43,368 nucleotides of DNA from Brooklawnia sp. (GTDB lineage Bacteria > Actinomycetota > Actinomycetes > Propionibacteriales > Propionibacteriaceae). The stretch's first letter is position 1; each line of letters starts with the position of its first letter. Of this stretch, positions 31,481 to 40,796 are shown in pieces. The DNA lies in assembly GCA_012517115.1 (NCBI GenBank), contig JAAYVP010000313.1:1-43368 (forward strand), read 5' to 3'. The notes beneath the pieces are model-generated. The model was not told the DNA's origin and ran no database searches. It worked only from the letters and a program-made list of their open reading frames with translations. Made by a program: the position numbers and the translations under genes.

Positions 31481-32884
31481 TCAGAGCCGGACTACCTCAC
31501 CGTACGAAGGGACCACCGCAACGACTCCGAGTTGCTTCCGGATCCGGCGGGCCAGCGCATACGCCGAGTCGGGTTCACCGTGGACGCAGTAGACCGAACT
31601 GGGTCGCGGCGTCATGTCGGCGAGCCAGTCGATCAGGTCGGAAGCGTCGGCATGCACGCTGAACTCGTTGTCCTGCAGCACCTCGGCCCGCACTGGCACG
31701 TACTTGCCGTACATCTTGAGTTCGCTCGCGCCGTCGACCAGTGCACGGCCACGGGTCCCGTTTGATTGGAAGCCGGTGAAGACCACCGCGTTGTTCGGGT
31801 CAGGCAACATGTGCTGCAGGTGGTGGACGACGCGGCCGCCAGCTGCCATCCCGGAGGCCGAGATTATGATCGAGGGTTTCGTCGGCCTGTTCAGGGCGAT
31901 CGAATCCTCCTTCGAGCGCGCCTCGCGCAGCGTGGGCAGGTTGATGAAGGGTCGGCCGCGGAACTCAGGGCCGATCTCATAGGCCAGCGCCGGATCGCAG
32001 TAGACATCGAGCGCCGCCAACCCCATTGGAGAGTTCACGAAGATCGGAATGTCAGCGTTGATCCGGCCGGTTTCCATCATCTGCTGCAGGGTGAGCAGCA
32101 CCACCTCAGTACGATCGACAGCGAAAGCCGGGATCAACACGTTGCCACCGCGGGCGACCGTGCGGTTGATCAGGTCGCCGAAGGCCTCATGCTCGACCTC
32201 CGGTTCCGGGTGCTCACGATCACCGTAGGTCGACTCGATCAATACTGTCGGTGCGCCCTCGGGGACCTCACGATCGGCCAGCACTGGGTGCTGGTGGCGT
32301 CCCAAGTCGCCGGAGAAGACGATCGCGTCCTCCTCGGGGTCGGCTCCGTCCACCCACATCCGGATGCTCGCCGAACCCAGGATGTGGCCGGCCCGCCACA
32401 TCCGCATCTGAAGGCCGTCCAGCAACTCGAAATCACTGTGGTATTCAACAGACCGGAACAAGGGCAGCGTGTCCTCGACGTCTTGAGCGGTGTAAAGCGG
32501 TTGCGGATCGGCGTGCCGCGAGTAGCCGCCGCGGCGAGCGTCCTCGGCCTCGCTCTCTTGGAGATGCCCGGCGTCACGCAGTACGATCTCAGCCAGCCGC
32601 CGGGTGCCCTCGGTCACGTAGACCGGGCCCCGGAAGCCATGCTTCACCAAGGCCGGCAGGTATCCGCAGTGATCCATATGGGCATGAGTGAGCACGACGG
32701 CATCGATGGTTGCGGGGTTGGTGGGGAACCGCTCCCAGTTCAGTTCACGCAGTTCCTTCTGACCCTGAAACATGCCGCAGTCCACTAGGACGCGTCGTTT
32801 GCCGGCCAGGGTGACCAGGAACTTGGATCCCGTGACCGTCTGCGCGCCGCCGAGGAACGTGAGGGACAAATGCTGATTGGCCAT
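31481..32884 (-). CDS. MBL-fold beta-CASP metallo-hydrolase (RNA-specificity-domain type)
   Basis: VLTHAHMDHCGYLPALVKHGF, AGHILGSASIRMWVDG, FSGDLGR, SASGMAAGGRVVHHLQHMLPDPNNAVVFTGFQ, FSVHADASDLIDWL. Confidence 0.93.
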   Translation of the reverse strand: MANQHLSLTFLGGAQTVTGSKFLVTLAGKRRVLVDCGMFQGQKELRELNWERFPTNPATIDAVVLTHAHMDHCGYLPALVKHGFRGPVYVTEGTRRLAEIVLRDAGHLQESEAEDARRGGYSRHADPQPLYTAQDVEDTLPLFRSVEYHSDFELLDGLQMRMWRAGHILGSASIRMWVDGADPEEDAIVFSGDLGRHQHPVLADREVPEGAPTVLIESTYGDREHPEPEVEHEAFGDLINRTVARGGNVLIPAFAVDRTEVVLLTLQQMMETGRINADIPIFVNSPMGLAALDVYCDPALAYEIGPEFRGRPFINLPTLREARSKEDSIALNRPTKPSIIISASGMAAGGRVVHHLQHMLPDPNNAVVFTGFQSNGTRGRALVDGASELKMYGKYVPVRAEVLQDNEFSVHADASDLIDWLADMTPRPSSVYCVHGEPDSAYALARRIRKQLGVVAVVPSYGEVVRL

Positions 32885-33040
32885 GCCCCAAGCTTGGTCG
32901 CTGGCGGGGCTGGCCACCCGGTTTTCGCACCACTGGTCGCCGGGCTGCAATCACGCACGTCCTTCAGCATCGGGCGCTGTCGCGGTGCTGACCGCCGGTT
33001 CCGGGGCTCCCTGAGAACCTTCCAGTCGGCCCCGGGTCGA

Positions 33041-33108
33041 GAATCGCGCACTGGTTGGACGAAAAGGCCGCGTAACGTGGCAGTGACGGCAACCAGTGCG
33101 CGAAATTC
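33041..33108. repeat. long inverted repeat in the intergenic region
   Basis: GAATCGCGCACTGGTTG (33041-33057) and CAACCAGTGCGCGAAATTC (33090-33108); 13-bp perfect core plus GAAT/ATTC extension, 32-nt loop. Confidence 0.7.
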
Positions 33109-33205
33109 GACTGCCGGTAAGGGGGACCTCGGAAGTGCACCGGCGGGGCGAGGCTACCCCGAGGCAGACTCGAAGTCCGAGGCCGCCGCCACTCGAGGCC
33201 TACCG

Positions 33206-33274
33206 GATCGAAGTGGCGCCCCCGGACTATCAAGATCGAAGTGGCGCCCCCGGACTATCAAGATCGAAGTGGCG
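33206..33274. repeat. 28-bp tandem direct repeat, about 2.5 copies, abutting the serS stop codon
   Basis: GATCGAAGTGGCGCCCCCGGACTATCAA x2 (33206-33233, 33234-33261) plus partial GATCGAAGTGGCG (33262-33274). Confidence 0.9.
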
Positions 33275-34549
33275 CTATCGGCGCGCTTCGAAGACCGCGC
33301 GGCCACCCAGGTAGGGACGCAGCACCTCGGGCACGGTCACCGAGCCGTCGGCGTTCTGGTAGTTCTCCAGGATCATCAGAATCGACCGCGCCATCGCGCA
33401 CAGCGTGCCGTTCAGCGTTGCCACCGGACGCGGCCCCTGCTCGTCCCGGTAACGGATGCCGAGGCGACGGGCCTGGAACTCGGTGCAGTTGGACGTGGAG
33501 GTGATCTCGCGGTAGCGATCCTGGCTCGGCACCCAGCCGTAGCAGTCGTACTTGCGGGCCGCCGACAGCCCCAGGTCGCCGGACGCCACGTCCAAGACCT
33601 GGAAGGGGATGCCGAGCGAGGTGAGGAACTGCTTCTCGTAGTCGAGCAAGCGTTCATGCTCAGCCTCGGCGTCCTCCGGACGGCAGTAGACGAACATCTC
33701 GAACTTGTCGAACCAATGGACGCGGAAGATGCCGCGGGTGTCTTTGCCGTAACTGCCGGCCTCGCGACGGTAGGCGGGGCTGAAACCGGCGTAGCGCAAC
33801 GGCAGTGACCCGGCGTCCAGGATCTCGTCGGAGTGGTAGGCCGCCAAGGGCACCTCTGCGGTACCCACCAGGTAGAGGTCGTCCCGCTCCAGGTGGTAGA
33901 CGTCGTCGGCGGCCTGGCCGAGAAAGCCGGTGCCCTCCATCGCGCTCGGCTTCACCAGCGCTGGCGGGATCATCGGCGTGAATCCCCACTCCAGCGCCTT
34001 GGCCAGCGAGTGCTGGATCAGCGCGAACTCGAGCAGGGCGCCGGGGCCGGTCAGGAAGTAGAAACGAGAACCCGAGACCTTGGCGCCACGCTCCATGTCG
34101 ATGGCGCCGATCGCCTCGCCGATCTCAAGATGGTCACGTACCTTGATCGACTCGGCCGCGAAGTCGCGCGGTGTCCCAACGGTCTCGATCACATAGAGGT
34201 CGTCCTCGCCGCCGGTCGGCACGCCATCGATCACGATGTTGCCGAACTGCTTCATGATCTGGTCGAATCGCTCCTCGGCGGCGTCCACCGCGCTGGACAG
34301 CTGTTTGACCTGGGCGGCTAAGTCCTTCGTGCGGGAGAGCAGTTGCGTCTTCTCATCGCCCTTGGCCCGGGCCACCTGCATACCCAGCGACTTCTGCTCG
34401 GCACGAGTGGTCTCGAAGGCGCTGATCGCCGACCGGCGAGCGTCATCGGCAGCGATGGCCTCATCGACCAACTCGACGGACTCGCCGCGGGCCTGCTGGG
34501 ATCTGCGGAGACGGTCTGGGTCGGTGCGCAACACCTTGGGGTCGATCAT
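33275..34549 (-). CDS. serS: seryl-tRNA synthetase
   Basis: [91 protein letters not shown]. Confidence 0.96.
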   Translation of the reverse strand: MIDPKVLRTDPDRLRRSQQARGESVELVDEAIAADDARRSAISAFETTRAEQKSLGMQVARAKGDEKTQLLSRTKDLAAQVKQLSSAVDAAEERFDQIMKQFGNIVIDGVPTGGEDDLYVIETVGTPRDFAAESIKVRDHLEIGEAIGAIDMERGAKVSGSRFYFLTGPGALLEFALIQHSLAKALEWGFTPMIPPALVKPSAMEGTGFLGQAADDVYHLERDDLYLVGTAEVPLAAYHSDEILDAGSLPLRYAGFSPAYRREAGSYGKDTRGIFRVHWFDKFEMFVYCRPEDAEAEHERLLDYEKQFLTSLGIPFQVLDVASGDLGLSAARKYDCYGWVPSQDRYREITSTSNCTEFQARRLGIRYRDEQGPRPVATLNGTLCAMARSILMILENYQNADGSVTVPEVLRPYLGGRAVFEARR

Positions 34550-34624
34550 GGCGCACATCCTAGCGAAGGCCCCCACTGGCCATTCCGTCGTAGTGTGGTG
34601 TCATCGTCCAAGTTAGGTGCTCAC

Positions 34625-35611
34625 GTGGAAATCAACTCACCCGGGGCTGCACAGGAAGGTGGGGCCACTGCCCGTCGGCTTGCCGTTGTCTTCAATCCGA
34701 CCAAGGCCGTCGACGAAGCGTTGTTCACCTCGATCAGCAAGGCAGCAGCCCGGCAAGGCGGCTGGGAGCCGCCATTCTTCTTGCCGACAGTGGCGGCCGA
34801 CGCGGGACGAGCCGCCACGCAGCAGGCGTTGCGCTTGGGTGCCGACATGGTCATCGTTTCCGGTGGTGACGGCACGGTTCGCGCGGTCGGCACCTCCCTC
34901 CAAGGCAGCGGTGTGCCCTGCGCGATCATCCCTTCGGGCACCGGCAACCTGCTGGCCCGCAACCTGGGAATCCCTCTCGACCACGATCGGGCGCTCGAAG
35001 TGGCCTTCCGGGAACGACCCCGGCGGATCGACTTGGCCAAGCTCGTGCTCGACCACGACGAGGAGAATGCGATTACCTTCACCGGCATGGCCGGTATCGG
35101 CTTCGACGCGGCCATGATGCGCGACACCGACGAGGGTTTGAAGCGGGTCGTCGGAAGCGTCGCCTATGTGGTCGCCTTCGCTCGGCATATCGGCATGCGG
35201 CCTCGCCCGGTACGGATGCGATTGAGTGGCCAACCCGAAGTGCGTCGCCGAGCGGTGCTGATGATGGTCGGCAACACCGGTCAGTTGCAAGGCGGGGTCT
35301 GGCTCTTCCCGGGCGCCAAACCGGACGACGGCCAACTAGACGTTCTGATCACCGCACCCACCCACCTCGGCAAATGGGCGAAGTTGCTGAGTGTGCTGCT
35401 TCGCCGGTCACCAGACCCTGCGGTCGAGTACTGGTCGGGTTCGCGGGTGGTCTTCGAGTTGGACGAACCGATCGCCTGTGAAGTGGACGGTGACATTGAG
35501 GGGTCGGGCACCCACTTCGAGTTCAGCGTGATGCCGGGCGCGATGCTCGTGGTCGCTCCCGCGCCGGGTGTCGCTCCGGACGGTTACGGCGCTCACACGT
35601 GGGGTCGGTGA
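34625..35611 (+). CDS. diacylglycerol kinase family lipid kinase
   Basis: LAVVFNPTKA, VIVSGGDGTVRAVGTSL, IIPSGTGNLLARNLGIP, GMAGIGFDAAMM; GTG start. Confidence 0.92.
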   Translation: MEINSPGAAQEGGATARRLAVVFNPTKAVDEALFTSISKAAARQGGWEPPFFLPTVAADAGRAATQQALRLGADMVIVSGGDGTVRAVGTSLQGSGVPCAIIPSGTGNLLARNLGIPLDHDRALEVAFRERPRRIDLAKLVLDHDEENAITFTGMAGIGFDAAMMRDTDEGLKRVVGSVAYVVAFARHIGMRPRPVRMRLSGQPEVRRRAVLMMVGNTGQLQGGVWLFPGAKPDDGQLDVLITAPTHLGKWAKLLSVLLRRSPDPAVEYWSGSRVVFELDEPIACEVDGDIEGSGTHFEFSVMPGAMLVVAPAPGVAPDGYGAHTWGR

Positions 35612-36507
35612 AGTACTTCGAGCCAGTCCCTGGCCCGACTGTAGTCGGCATCCTCACCCCCGTAAGGCACCTTGGGTGGCTTGCGATCGGCGCGCGGGTA
35701 ACTGCCCAGGAAGACCACGTCCTTGCAGATGCGGTGCAGGCCCATAAGCGCCTCCGCCAGTCGCAAGTCGTCGATGTGGCCTTCCGCGTCCATGCTGAAG
35801 CAGTACTCTCCCAGAGTCGTCTTGGTCGGACGCGACTCGATGCGGCACAAGTTGACCCCACGGACTGCGAGCTGTTGCAGGATCTCGAGCAGCGCACCGG
35901 GGTGGTCTTCGTGCATGTAGGCGACCAGGGTCGTTTTGTCGTGACCGGTGCGATCCGGGCAGGGACCTGGCCGAGTCACCAGGACGAAACGGGTGGCGGC
36001 ACTGGGGTTGTCGCTGATGTTCGTGGCCACACTGACCAGCCCGTACATCTCACCCGCCACCGGCGCGCAGATCGCGGCGTCGAACTCCGACTCCGGATAG
36101 CTGACGACCTGCGCAGCGCCAGCGGTCGACCCTCGCTCAATGACCATGGCATCGGGCAGGTGGGCGTCCAGCCAGCCGCGCACTTGGGCGATCGCATGCG
36201 GGTGGCTGATCACTCTTTGGACTTGAGTCAGCGTGGTGCCGGGGCGAACGCACAGGTCGAAGCTGACTGGGATGACGACCTCGGTGACGATCTGCAACGG
36301 CGCGGTGGGCAGCGCCAGATAATCCAGGGTGGCGCTGACCCCGCCCTCGATTGAGTTCTCGATCGGCACTAGGGACGCGTCCACCTGGCGGTCGCGCACC
36401 GCGTCCAGCGCCCGGGCGACGGTTGGAAAGGCGATCGCTGGCTCGTCGCCGAGGGTGAGCAGCGCCTGATGGGTGAAGGTGCCCTCCGGCCCAAAGAATC
36501 CACGCAT
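35593..36507 (-). CDS. pheA: prephenate dehydratase
   Basis: MRGFFGPEGTFTHQALL, VPIENSIEGGVSATLDYLA, ACT domain HPGALLEILQQLAVRGVNLCRIESRPTKTTLGEYCFSMDAEGH. Confidence 0.95.
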   Translation of the reverse strand: MRGFFGPEGTFTHQALLTLGDEPAIAFPTVARALDAVRDRQVDASLVPIENSIEGGVSATLDYLALPTAPLQIVTEVVIPVSFDLCVRPGTTLTQVQRVISHPHAIAQVRGWLDAHLPDAMVIERGSTAGAAQVVSYPESEFDAAICAPVAGEMYGLVSVATNISDNPSAATRFVLVTRPGPCPDRTGHDKTTLVAYMHEDHPGALLEILQQLAVRGVNLCRIESRPTKTTLGEYCFSMDAEGHIDDLRLAEALMGLHRICKDVVFLGSYPRADRKPPKVPYGGEDADYSRARDWLEVLHRPHV

Positions 36508-36529
36508 GCCGCACAGACTAGTCCCGAAG

Positions 36530-36545
36530 ATACCCCATGGGGTAT
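36530..36545. promoter_or_regulatory. 16-bp perfect palindrome ATACCCCATGGGGTAT, candidate CsoR/DUF156-family operator
   Basis: Read directly; sits between divergent pheA and a small CxxC membrane ORF. Confidence 0.55.
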
Positions 36546-36554
36546 GCTGTCCGC

Positions 36555-36824
36555 ATGCCATGTTCCCCGTGCACGTTGACCCTTCCGCTGATGGTCGGCC
36601 TGGCGGTGGGCATGAACTCGTCTGCCGGTTGGGGTTTACTCGCCGGCATGGTGGCCCTCATCATCAACCTCGGCCTCGACCGGGTTCGCGGCAACCCCGG
36701 ATGTTCGTTGGTGAGCCGAACTAGACGGGCATCCGCGCACCCGAGCCTCGCCCAGCCGGTGGCCGACCATGGCATCCGGGTGCCAGATTCAGTTGGGGGG
36801 AAAGTGGGGGCCCACCGCGATTAG
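36555..36824 (+). CDS. small predicted membrane protein with N-terminal CxxC
   Basis: MPCSPCTLTLPLMVGLAVGMNSSAGWGLLAGMVALIINLGLDRVRGNPGCS; coding-like GC3 in the first ~55 codons; C-terminal extent uncertain. Confidence 0.45.
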   Translation: MPCSPCTLTLPLMVGLAVGMNSSAGWGLLAGMVALIINLGLDRVRGNPGCSLVSRTRRASAHPSLAQPVADHGIRVPDSVGGKVGAHRD

Positions 36825-36855
36825 GCAAGTGCGGTTCCGCGGCCAGACTGGACCT

Positions 36856-37200
36856 ATGGCCATGCCCTATTCTGAACCGCCCACCGACAACTACCGCACC
36901 GACGGCGACGCCACCGTCCCGGACTGGCACAGCCCCTACGAGCCGGACAGCGCAGCCACCCCCGCGGTCCGCCCCACCGCCGAAATCAGTGCGCAGCACG
37001 CGGACTCCCAACTCGAACGACGCGCTATCACCGTGCGAATCGTGATCGCGCTTGTGCTCGCGGTGCCTCTGACGGCGATCGCCGGTGGCATCATGGGTGG
37101 CGGCCTGAGTTCGTTGTTGGGGATGGCGCTTGCCTGGGCAGGCATTGCGCTGGTGGTCTACCTGAGTCACGGCAAGGGCTTCCCGTTCCCAAGGAGCTGA
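36856..37200 (+). CDS. hypothetical membrane protein
   Basis: MAMPYSEPPTDN... hydrophilic N-terminus, two C-terminal TM segments. Confidence 0.6.
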   Translation: MAMPYSEPPTDNYRTDGDATVPDWHSPYEPDSAATPAVRPTAEISAQHADSQLERRAITVRIVIALVLAVPLTAIAGGIMGGGLSSLLGMALAWAGIALVVYLSHGKGFPFPRS

Positions 37201-37225
37201 TGTCGGCGCTGTCCGTCTCCCAAGC

Positions 37226-38089
37226 TCAGCGCAGAAGCTTGCTCATCCGGCGGTCGGCCAGTAACTTACCGCCGGTTTGGCAGCCAGGGCAGTACTGCAG
37301 CGAGGAGTCGGCGAAGCTAACCTCGGCGATGGTGGTGCCGCAGACATCACAGTTCTGGCCAGTACGGCCGTGGACGCGCATCGCCGCGCGTTTGTCGTCC
37401 TTCAGCTTGTCGGGCGACAGCCCGGCACTACGGGCCAGGGCATCGACAAGCACCTGCCTGATCGAGTCGTAGAGTACTTGGCGCCCGCAGTCATCCAGGC
37501 TGGACGCCGGGGTGAAGGGCCCCATCCGAGCAACGTGCAGGATCTCATCGCTGTAGGCGTTGCCGATTCCAGCGATCACCCGCTGGTCGCGCAGCACCCC
37601 CTTGAGTTGGGCACGCCCCGCAGCGTCGAGGATGACGTCCAGACTGGCCCGAGTGAACGAGGTGGCCAATGGGTCAGGCCCGAGGGTGGCGATGCCGGGC
37701 ACCGCCATCGGGTCGGGGATCACATAGACGGCGAGCTTGCGCTGCGTGCCCGCTTCGGTGAGGTCGAAACCGGACCCGTCGTCCAAGGTCATCCGTAGAC
37801 TCAGCGGCCCCCTGCCAGGCCGGGCCGTAGTGGTGGGCTGGGACGCCCGCCAGATCAGCCAGCCCGCGCGAGCGAAATGGAAGATCAAGTGCACGCTCTG
37901 AGCGTCCACATCGATGAACTTGCCGTGCCGAGCAACGTCGGTGATTTCCAGACCCAGTAGCGCGTCCAACGGGGGTTGATAGGTCTTCAGGGCCGCGAAA
38001 TCGACCAGTTGGACGCCGGCGATGACGCGCCCCACTAGTTTTCCGGCCAGCCAGTCGCGCAGCGCCTCGACCTGAGGCAGCTCAGGCAT
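37226..38089 (-). CDS. Fpg/Nei family DNA glycosylase
   Basis: MPELPQVEALRDWL, GIGNAYSDEILHVARMGPF, zinc finger CDVCGT...YCPGCQTGGK. Confidence 0.93.
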   Translation of the reverse strand: MPELPQVEALRDWLAGKLVGRVIAGVQLVDFAALKTYQPPLDALLGLEITDVARHGKFIDVDAQSVHLIFHFARAGWLIWRASQPTTTARPGRGPLSLRMTLDDGSGFDLTEAGTQRKLAVYVIPDPMAVPGIATLGPDPLATSFTRASLDVILDAAGRAQLKGVLRDQRVIAGIGNAYSDEILHVARMGPFTPASSLDDCGRQVLYDSIRQVLVDALARSAGLSPDKLKDDKRAAMRVHGRTGQNCDVCGTTIAEVSFADSSLQYCPGCQTGGKLLADRRMSKLLR

Positions 38090-38124
38090 CGTCCCTCCTC
38101 CAAGTCCCAGGCAACTCCATGGGT

Positions 38125-38289
38125 TCAGGTGTTCGTTGGCTCCTCCTGGTCAGAATCCACCGACTCGGCGGGTCGGTCGGGCTGATCCGGCTGATTCGCA
38201 ATCTGCTCCCGGGCCGCTCGAGCCTCGCGCTCGTTGGTCACCCACCCCGGAACGCCGCGCTTGCGGGGATCAACTGCTGGTTCGGACAT
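38125..38289 (-). CDS. short hypothetical protein
   Basis: MSEPAVDPRKRGVPGWVTNEREARAAREQIANQPDQPDRPAESVDSDQEEPTNT with AGGAGG-type RBS upstream. Confidence 0.45.
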   Translation of the reverse strand: MSEPAVDPRKRGVPGWVTNEREARAAREQIANQPDQPDRPAESVDSDQEEPTNT

Positions 38290-38444
38290 GGCGTACACCT
38301 CCTTGGGTGAGGCTGGCGGCCAGCGACGCTGACTGCAAACGAACTCATCCACCAGCACCCACTGCCACCATCGTCCGCTCTTCAAGACCAGAAAACCAGC
38401 CGCCGCAGCTCGACCAGCCAATCCTGCTCACTAGGTCCGCCGGA

Positions 38445-39149
38445 TCAGCAGGTCGGTGCCAATCGCCAGTCGCCGGGACGCCGCATACGCGCCCACTCGG
38501 TCTGCGGGGCGGCCAGTGCCGTCGCTAGACGACTCAGGTAGTCGGCACGCGAGATCTCGCTCGCGCCCAGGCTGGCCAGGTGCCCGGTCTGCCACTGCAC
38601 ATCGAGCAAGGCGTCCCCGTCCGGGCGCGCTCGCAGCTCATTGACCAGCCTGGCCAGCGCTACCTTGGACGCGTCCCTGCCACATACGGTGTCGTGAAAC
38701 ATCGACTCCCCGGCGAACAGGCCCCGCAGGCTTACGCCATAGAGCCCGCCAACCAGGCGACCCTCGCGGTCCCAGGTCTCAATGGAGTGCACCACCCCGG
38801 TTTCATGAGCTTGGGTGAAGACGCGGCGGATGTCGTCGTCGATCCAACCGTGCGGTCGGGCCGGGTCAGCGCAGCGCTCGAGCACTGCCGGGAAGGCCCG
38901 ATCGACGGTGGTGGTATAGCGTCTGGCCGACTTGACGAGGCTGCGAGTGACGCGCAGGTCGTCCAGTTCGAGAACTGCCCGACGCATCGGCGACCACCAG
39001 CCCATCACCGATTCAAAGGACGACTCATGCAGCGGCATCGGGAAGGCGCCGGAACAGTACGCAGCCAGCACCATCGACACGTCGAGATCGTCACTGAACG
39101 CGATCAGGTCTTGATCTGGCCATTGGGCCGGCGGACCGAAGACCTGCAT
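38445..39149 (-). CDS. aat: leucyl/phenylalanyl-tRNA-protein transferase
   Basis: AAYCSGAFPMPLHESSFESVMGWWSPMRRAVL, GWIDDDIRRVFTQAHETGVVHSIETWDREGRLVGGLYGVSLRGLFAGESMFH. Confidence 0.95.
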   Translation of the reverse strand: MQVFGPPAQWPDQDLIAFSDDLDVSMVLAAYCSGAFPMPLHESSFESVMGWWSPMRRAVLELDDLRVTRSLVKSARRYTTTVDRAFPAVLERCADPARPHGWIDDDIRRVFTQAHETGVVHSIETWDREGRLVGGLYGVSLRGLFAGESMFHDTVCGRDASKVALARLVNELRARPDGDALLDVQWQTGHLASLGASEISRADYLSRLATALAAPQTEWARMRRPGDWRLAPTC

Positions 39150-39191
39150 GTACACGCGTCTAGTCTGACACCGCGCACCCACCCAGAGCTC

Positions 39192-39209
39192 GCCCAACTC
39201 GAGTTGGGC
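39192..39209. repeat. 18-bp perfect palindrome upstream of aat
   Basis: GCCCAACTCGAGTTGGGC read directly. Confidence 0.8.
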
Positions 39210-39330
39210 ACCTAAGGGCCCCGGCCAGGTGACTAGCGCGGCGAAGTCGTCGGGCAGGCCGGCTCCACGCGGATTGTTGACCTGCCGAGCGGCCGGTGAC
39301 TACCGAACCCGGCAAGGTGCGTCACAGCCG

Positions 39331-40617
39331 TCAGCGCTCGTGCCGCGGCACCCACTCCGACTTCGGGTTACCGACGTAAAGCTGTCGTGGCCGGTAGATC
39401 TTCTGGGCAGGGTTGTCGTGCAGCTCTTTCCAGTTGGCGATCCAGCCGGGCATGCGTCCAATCGCGAACATCACGGTGTACATGTTCAGCGGAATGCCGA
39501 TCGCACGCAGGATGATCCCCGAGTAGAAGTCGACGTTCGGGTAGAGCTTGCGTTCCACGAAGTAGTCGTCCTGCAACGCCTCTTCGGCCAGCTCCTGAGC
39601 CATACCCAGTAGTGGGTCTTGGATCTTCATCGAATTGAGCAGCCGCTCGGCCGCCGTGCGCAGGATCTTGGCGCGCGGATCGAAGTTCCGGTACACCCGG
39701 TGCCCGAACCCCATCAATCTGCGGTCGTTCGAGCGGTCCTTGACCTCGGTCAGGAACTGGTGCGGCGTGAGCCCCTCGCGACGCATCCGCTGCAGCATCT
39801 GCACCACCGCGACATTCGCGCCGCCGTGCTTGGCGCCCCAGAGCGCCACCACCCCGGCCGAACAGGACGCGTACAGGTTCGCCTCGCCGGAGGCGACCAT
39901 CCGCACCGTCGAAGTGGAACAGTTCTGCTCGTGGTCGGCGTGCAGCACGAGAAACAAGTTGAGTGCGTGGCTGACCTCTGGGGTCGCCACGTACTCCTTG
40001 TAGGGCACCGAGAACATCATGTGCAGGAAGTTGTCGACGTACTTCAAATCGTGCCGCGGGTAGATGATCGGGTCGCCGATGCTTGACTTGTAGGACGCCG
40101 CAGCGATCGTGCGGCTCTTACTGATGAGCCGGGCAGCGTAACGCTGCAGAGTGGCGTCGTCGCCAGGATCGATCTTCGGCCGCTCATGGGTCGACAGTGC
40201 ATTGATCATCGCCGACATGATGGCCATCGGGTGCGATTGGGTCGGGAAGGCCTCGAAGTGCTTGTTCATCGCCTGATGCAGCGCAGACGACTGCGTCAGT
40301 TGCTCGGCGAATTCCTCGCGTTCGGTACTAGTGGGCAGGTGGCCGAAGATCAACAGGTAGGCGGTCTCGACGAAGCTGCTGCGCTCGGCGAGCGTCTCGA
40401 TGGGGATGCCCCGATAACGGAGGATGCCCTCATCTCCGTCGATGAAGGTGATCGCGGATTGGCAGGAGCCAGTATTCACGTAGCCGTCGTCGAGGGTGAT
40501 GTAGCCGGTTTGGGAACGTAGTTTGCTGATGTCGATGGCACGCTCACCCTCGGTGCCGACGAGGATCGGCAACTCGTAGGTTCGCCCGTCGAGCTCCAGT
40601 CGAGCGAATTCTGTCAT
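39331..40617 (-). CDS. gltA: citrate synthase
   Basis: ILRYRGIPIETLAERSSFVETAYLLIFGHLPT, LHADHEQNCSTSTVRMVASGEANLYASCSAGVVALWGAKHGGANVAV, MGFGHRVYRNFDPRAKIL. Confidence 0.97.
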   Translation of the reverse strand: MTEFARLELDGRTYELPILVGTEGERAIDISKLRSQTGYITLDDGYVNTGSCQSAITFIDGDEGILRYRGIPIETLAERSSFVETAYLLIFGHLPTSTEREEFAEQLTQSSALHQAMNKHFEAFPTQSHPMAIMSAMINALSTHERPKIDPGDDATLQRYAARLISKSRTIAAASYKSSIGDPIIYPRHDLKYVDNFLHMMFSVPYKEYVATPEVSHALNLFLVLHADHEQNCSTSTVRMVASGEANLYASCSAGVVALWGAKHGGANVAVVQMLQRMRREGLTPHQFLTEVKDRSNDRRLMGFGHRVYRNFDPRAKILRTAAERLLNSMKIQDPLLGMAQELAEEALQDDYFVERKLYPNVDFYSGIILRAIGIPLNMYTVMFAIGRMPGWIANWKELHDNPAQKIYRPRQLYVGNPKSEWVPRHER

Positions 40618-40796
40618 GCGGCCCCTTCCATCTAATGGCGTTCTTTGGTCGCGGATCCCCCGCCTCATCGCGGAACGATTCCAGATTACGGTCTGTGCAC
40701 AACACACTGGTCAGGGCCGAATCCGGGCAACGCGCTCTTCGTAGCTGGGGGCTTACGAGCTAGCGTAGTGGCATTCCTTCGCTTGCAGGAGCATTT

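Noticed and set aside
31766-32788. 340-aa plus-strand ORF
   Set aside because: Antisense to the beta-CASP hydrolase with diagnostic motifs on the minus strand.
33206-33274. CRISPR array
   Set aside because: Repeats are contiguous without spacers and number only about 2.5; no cas genes.
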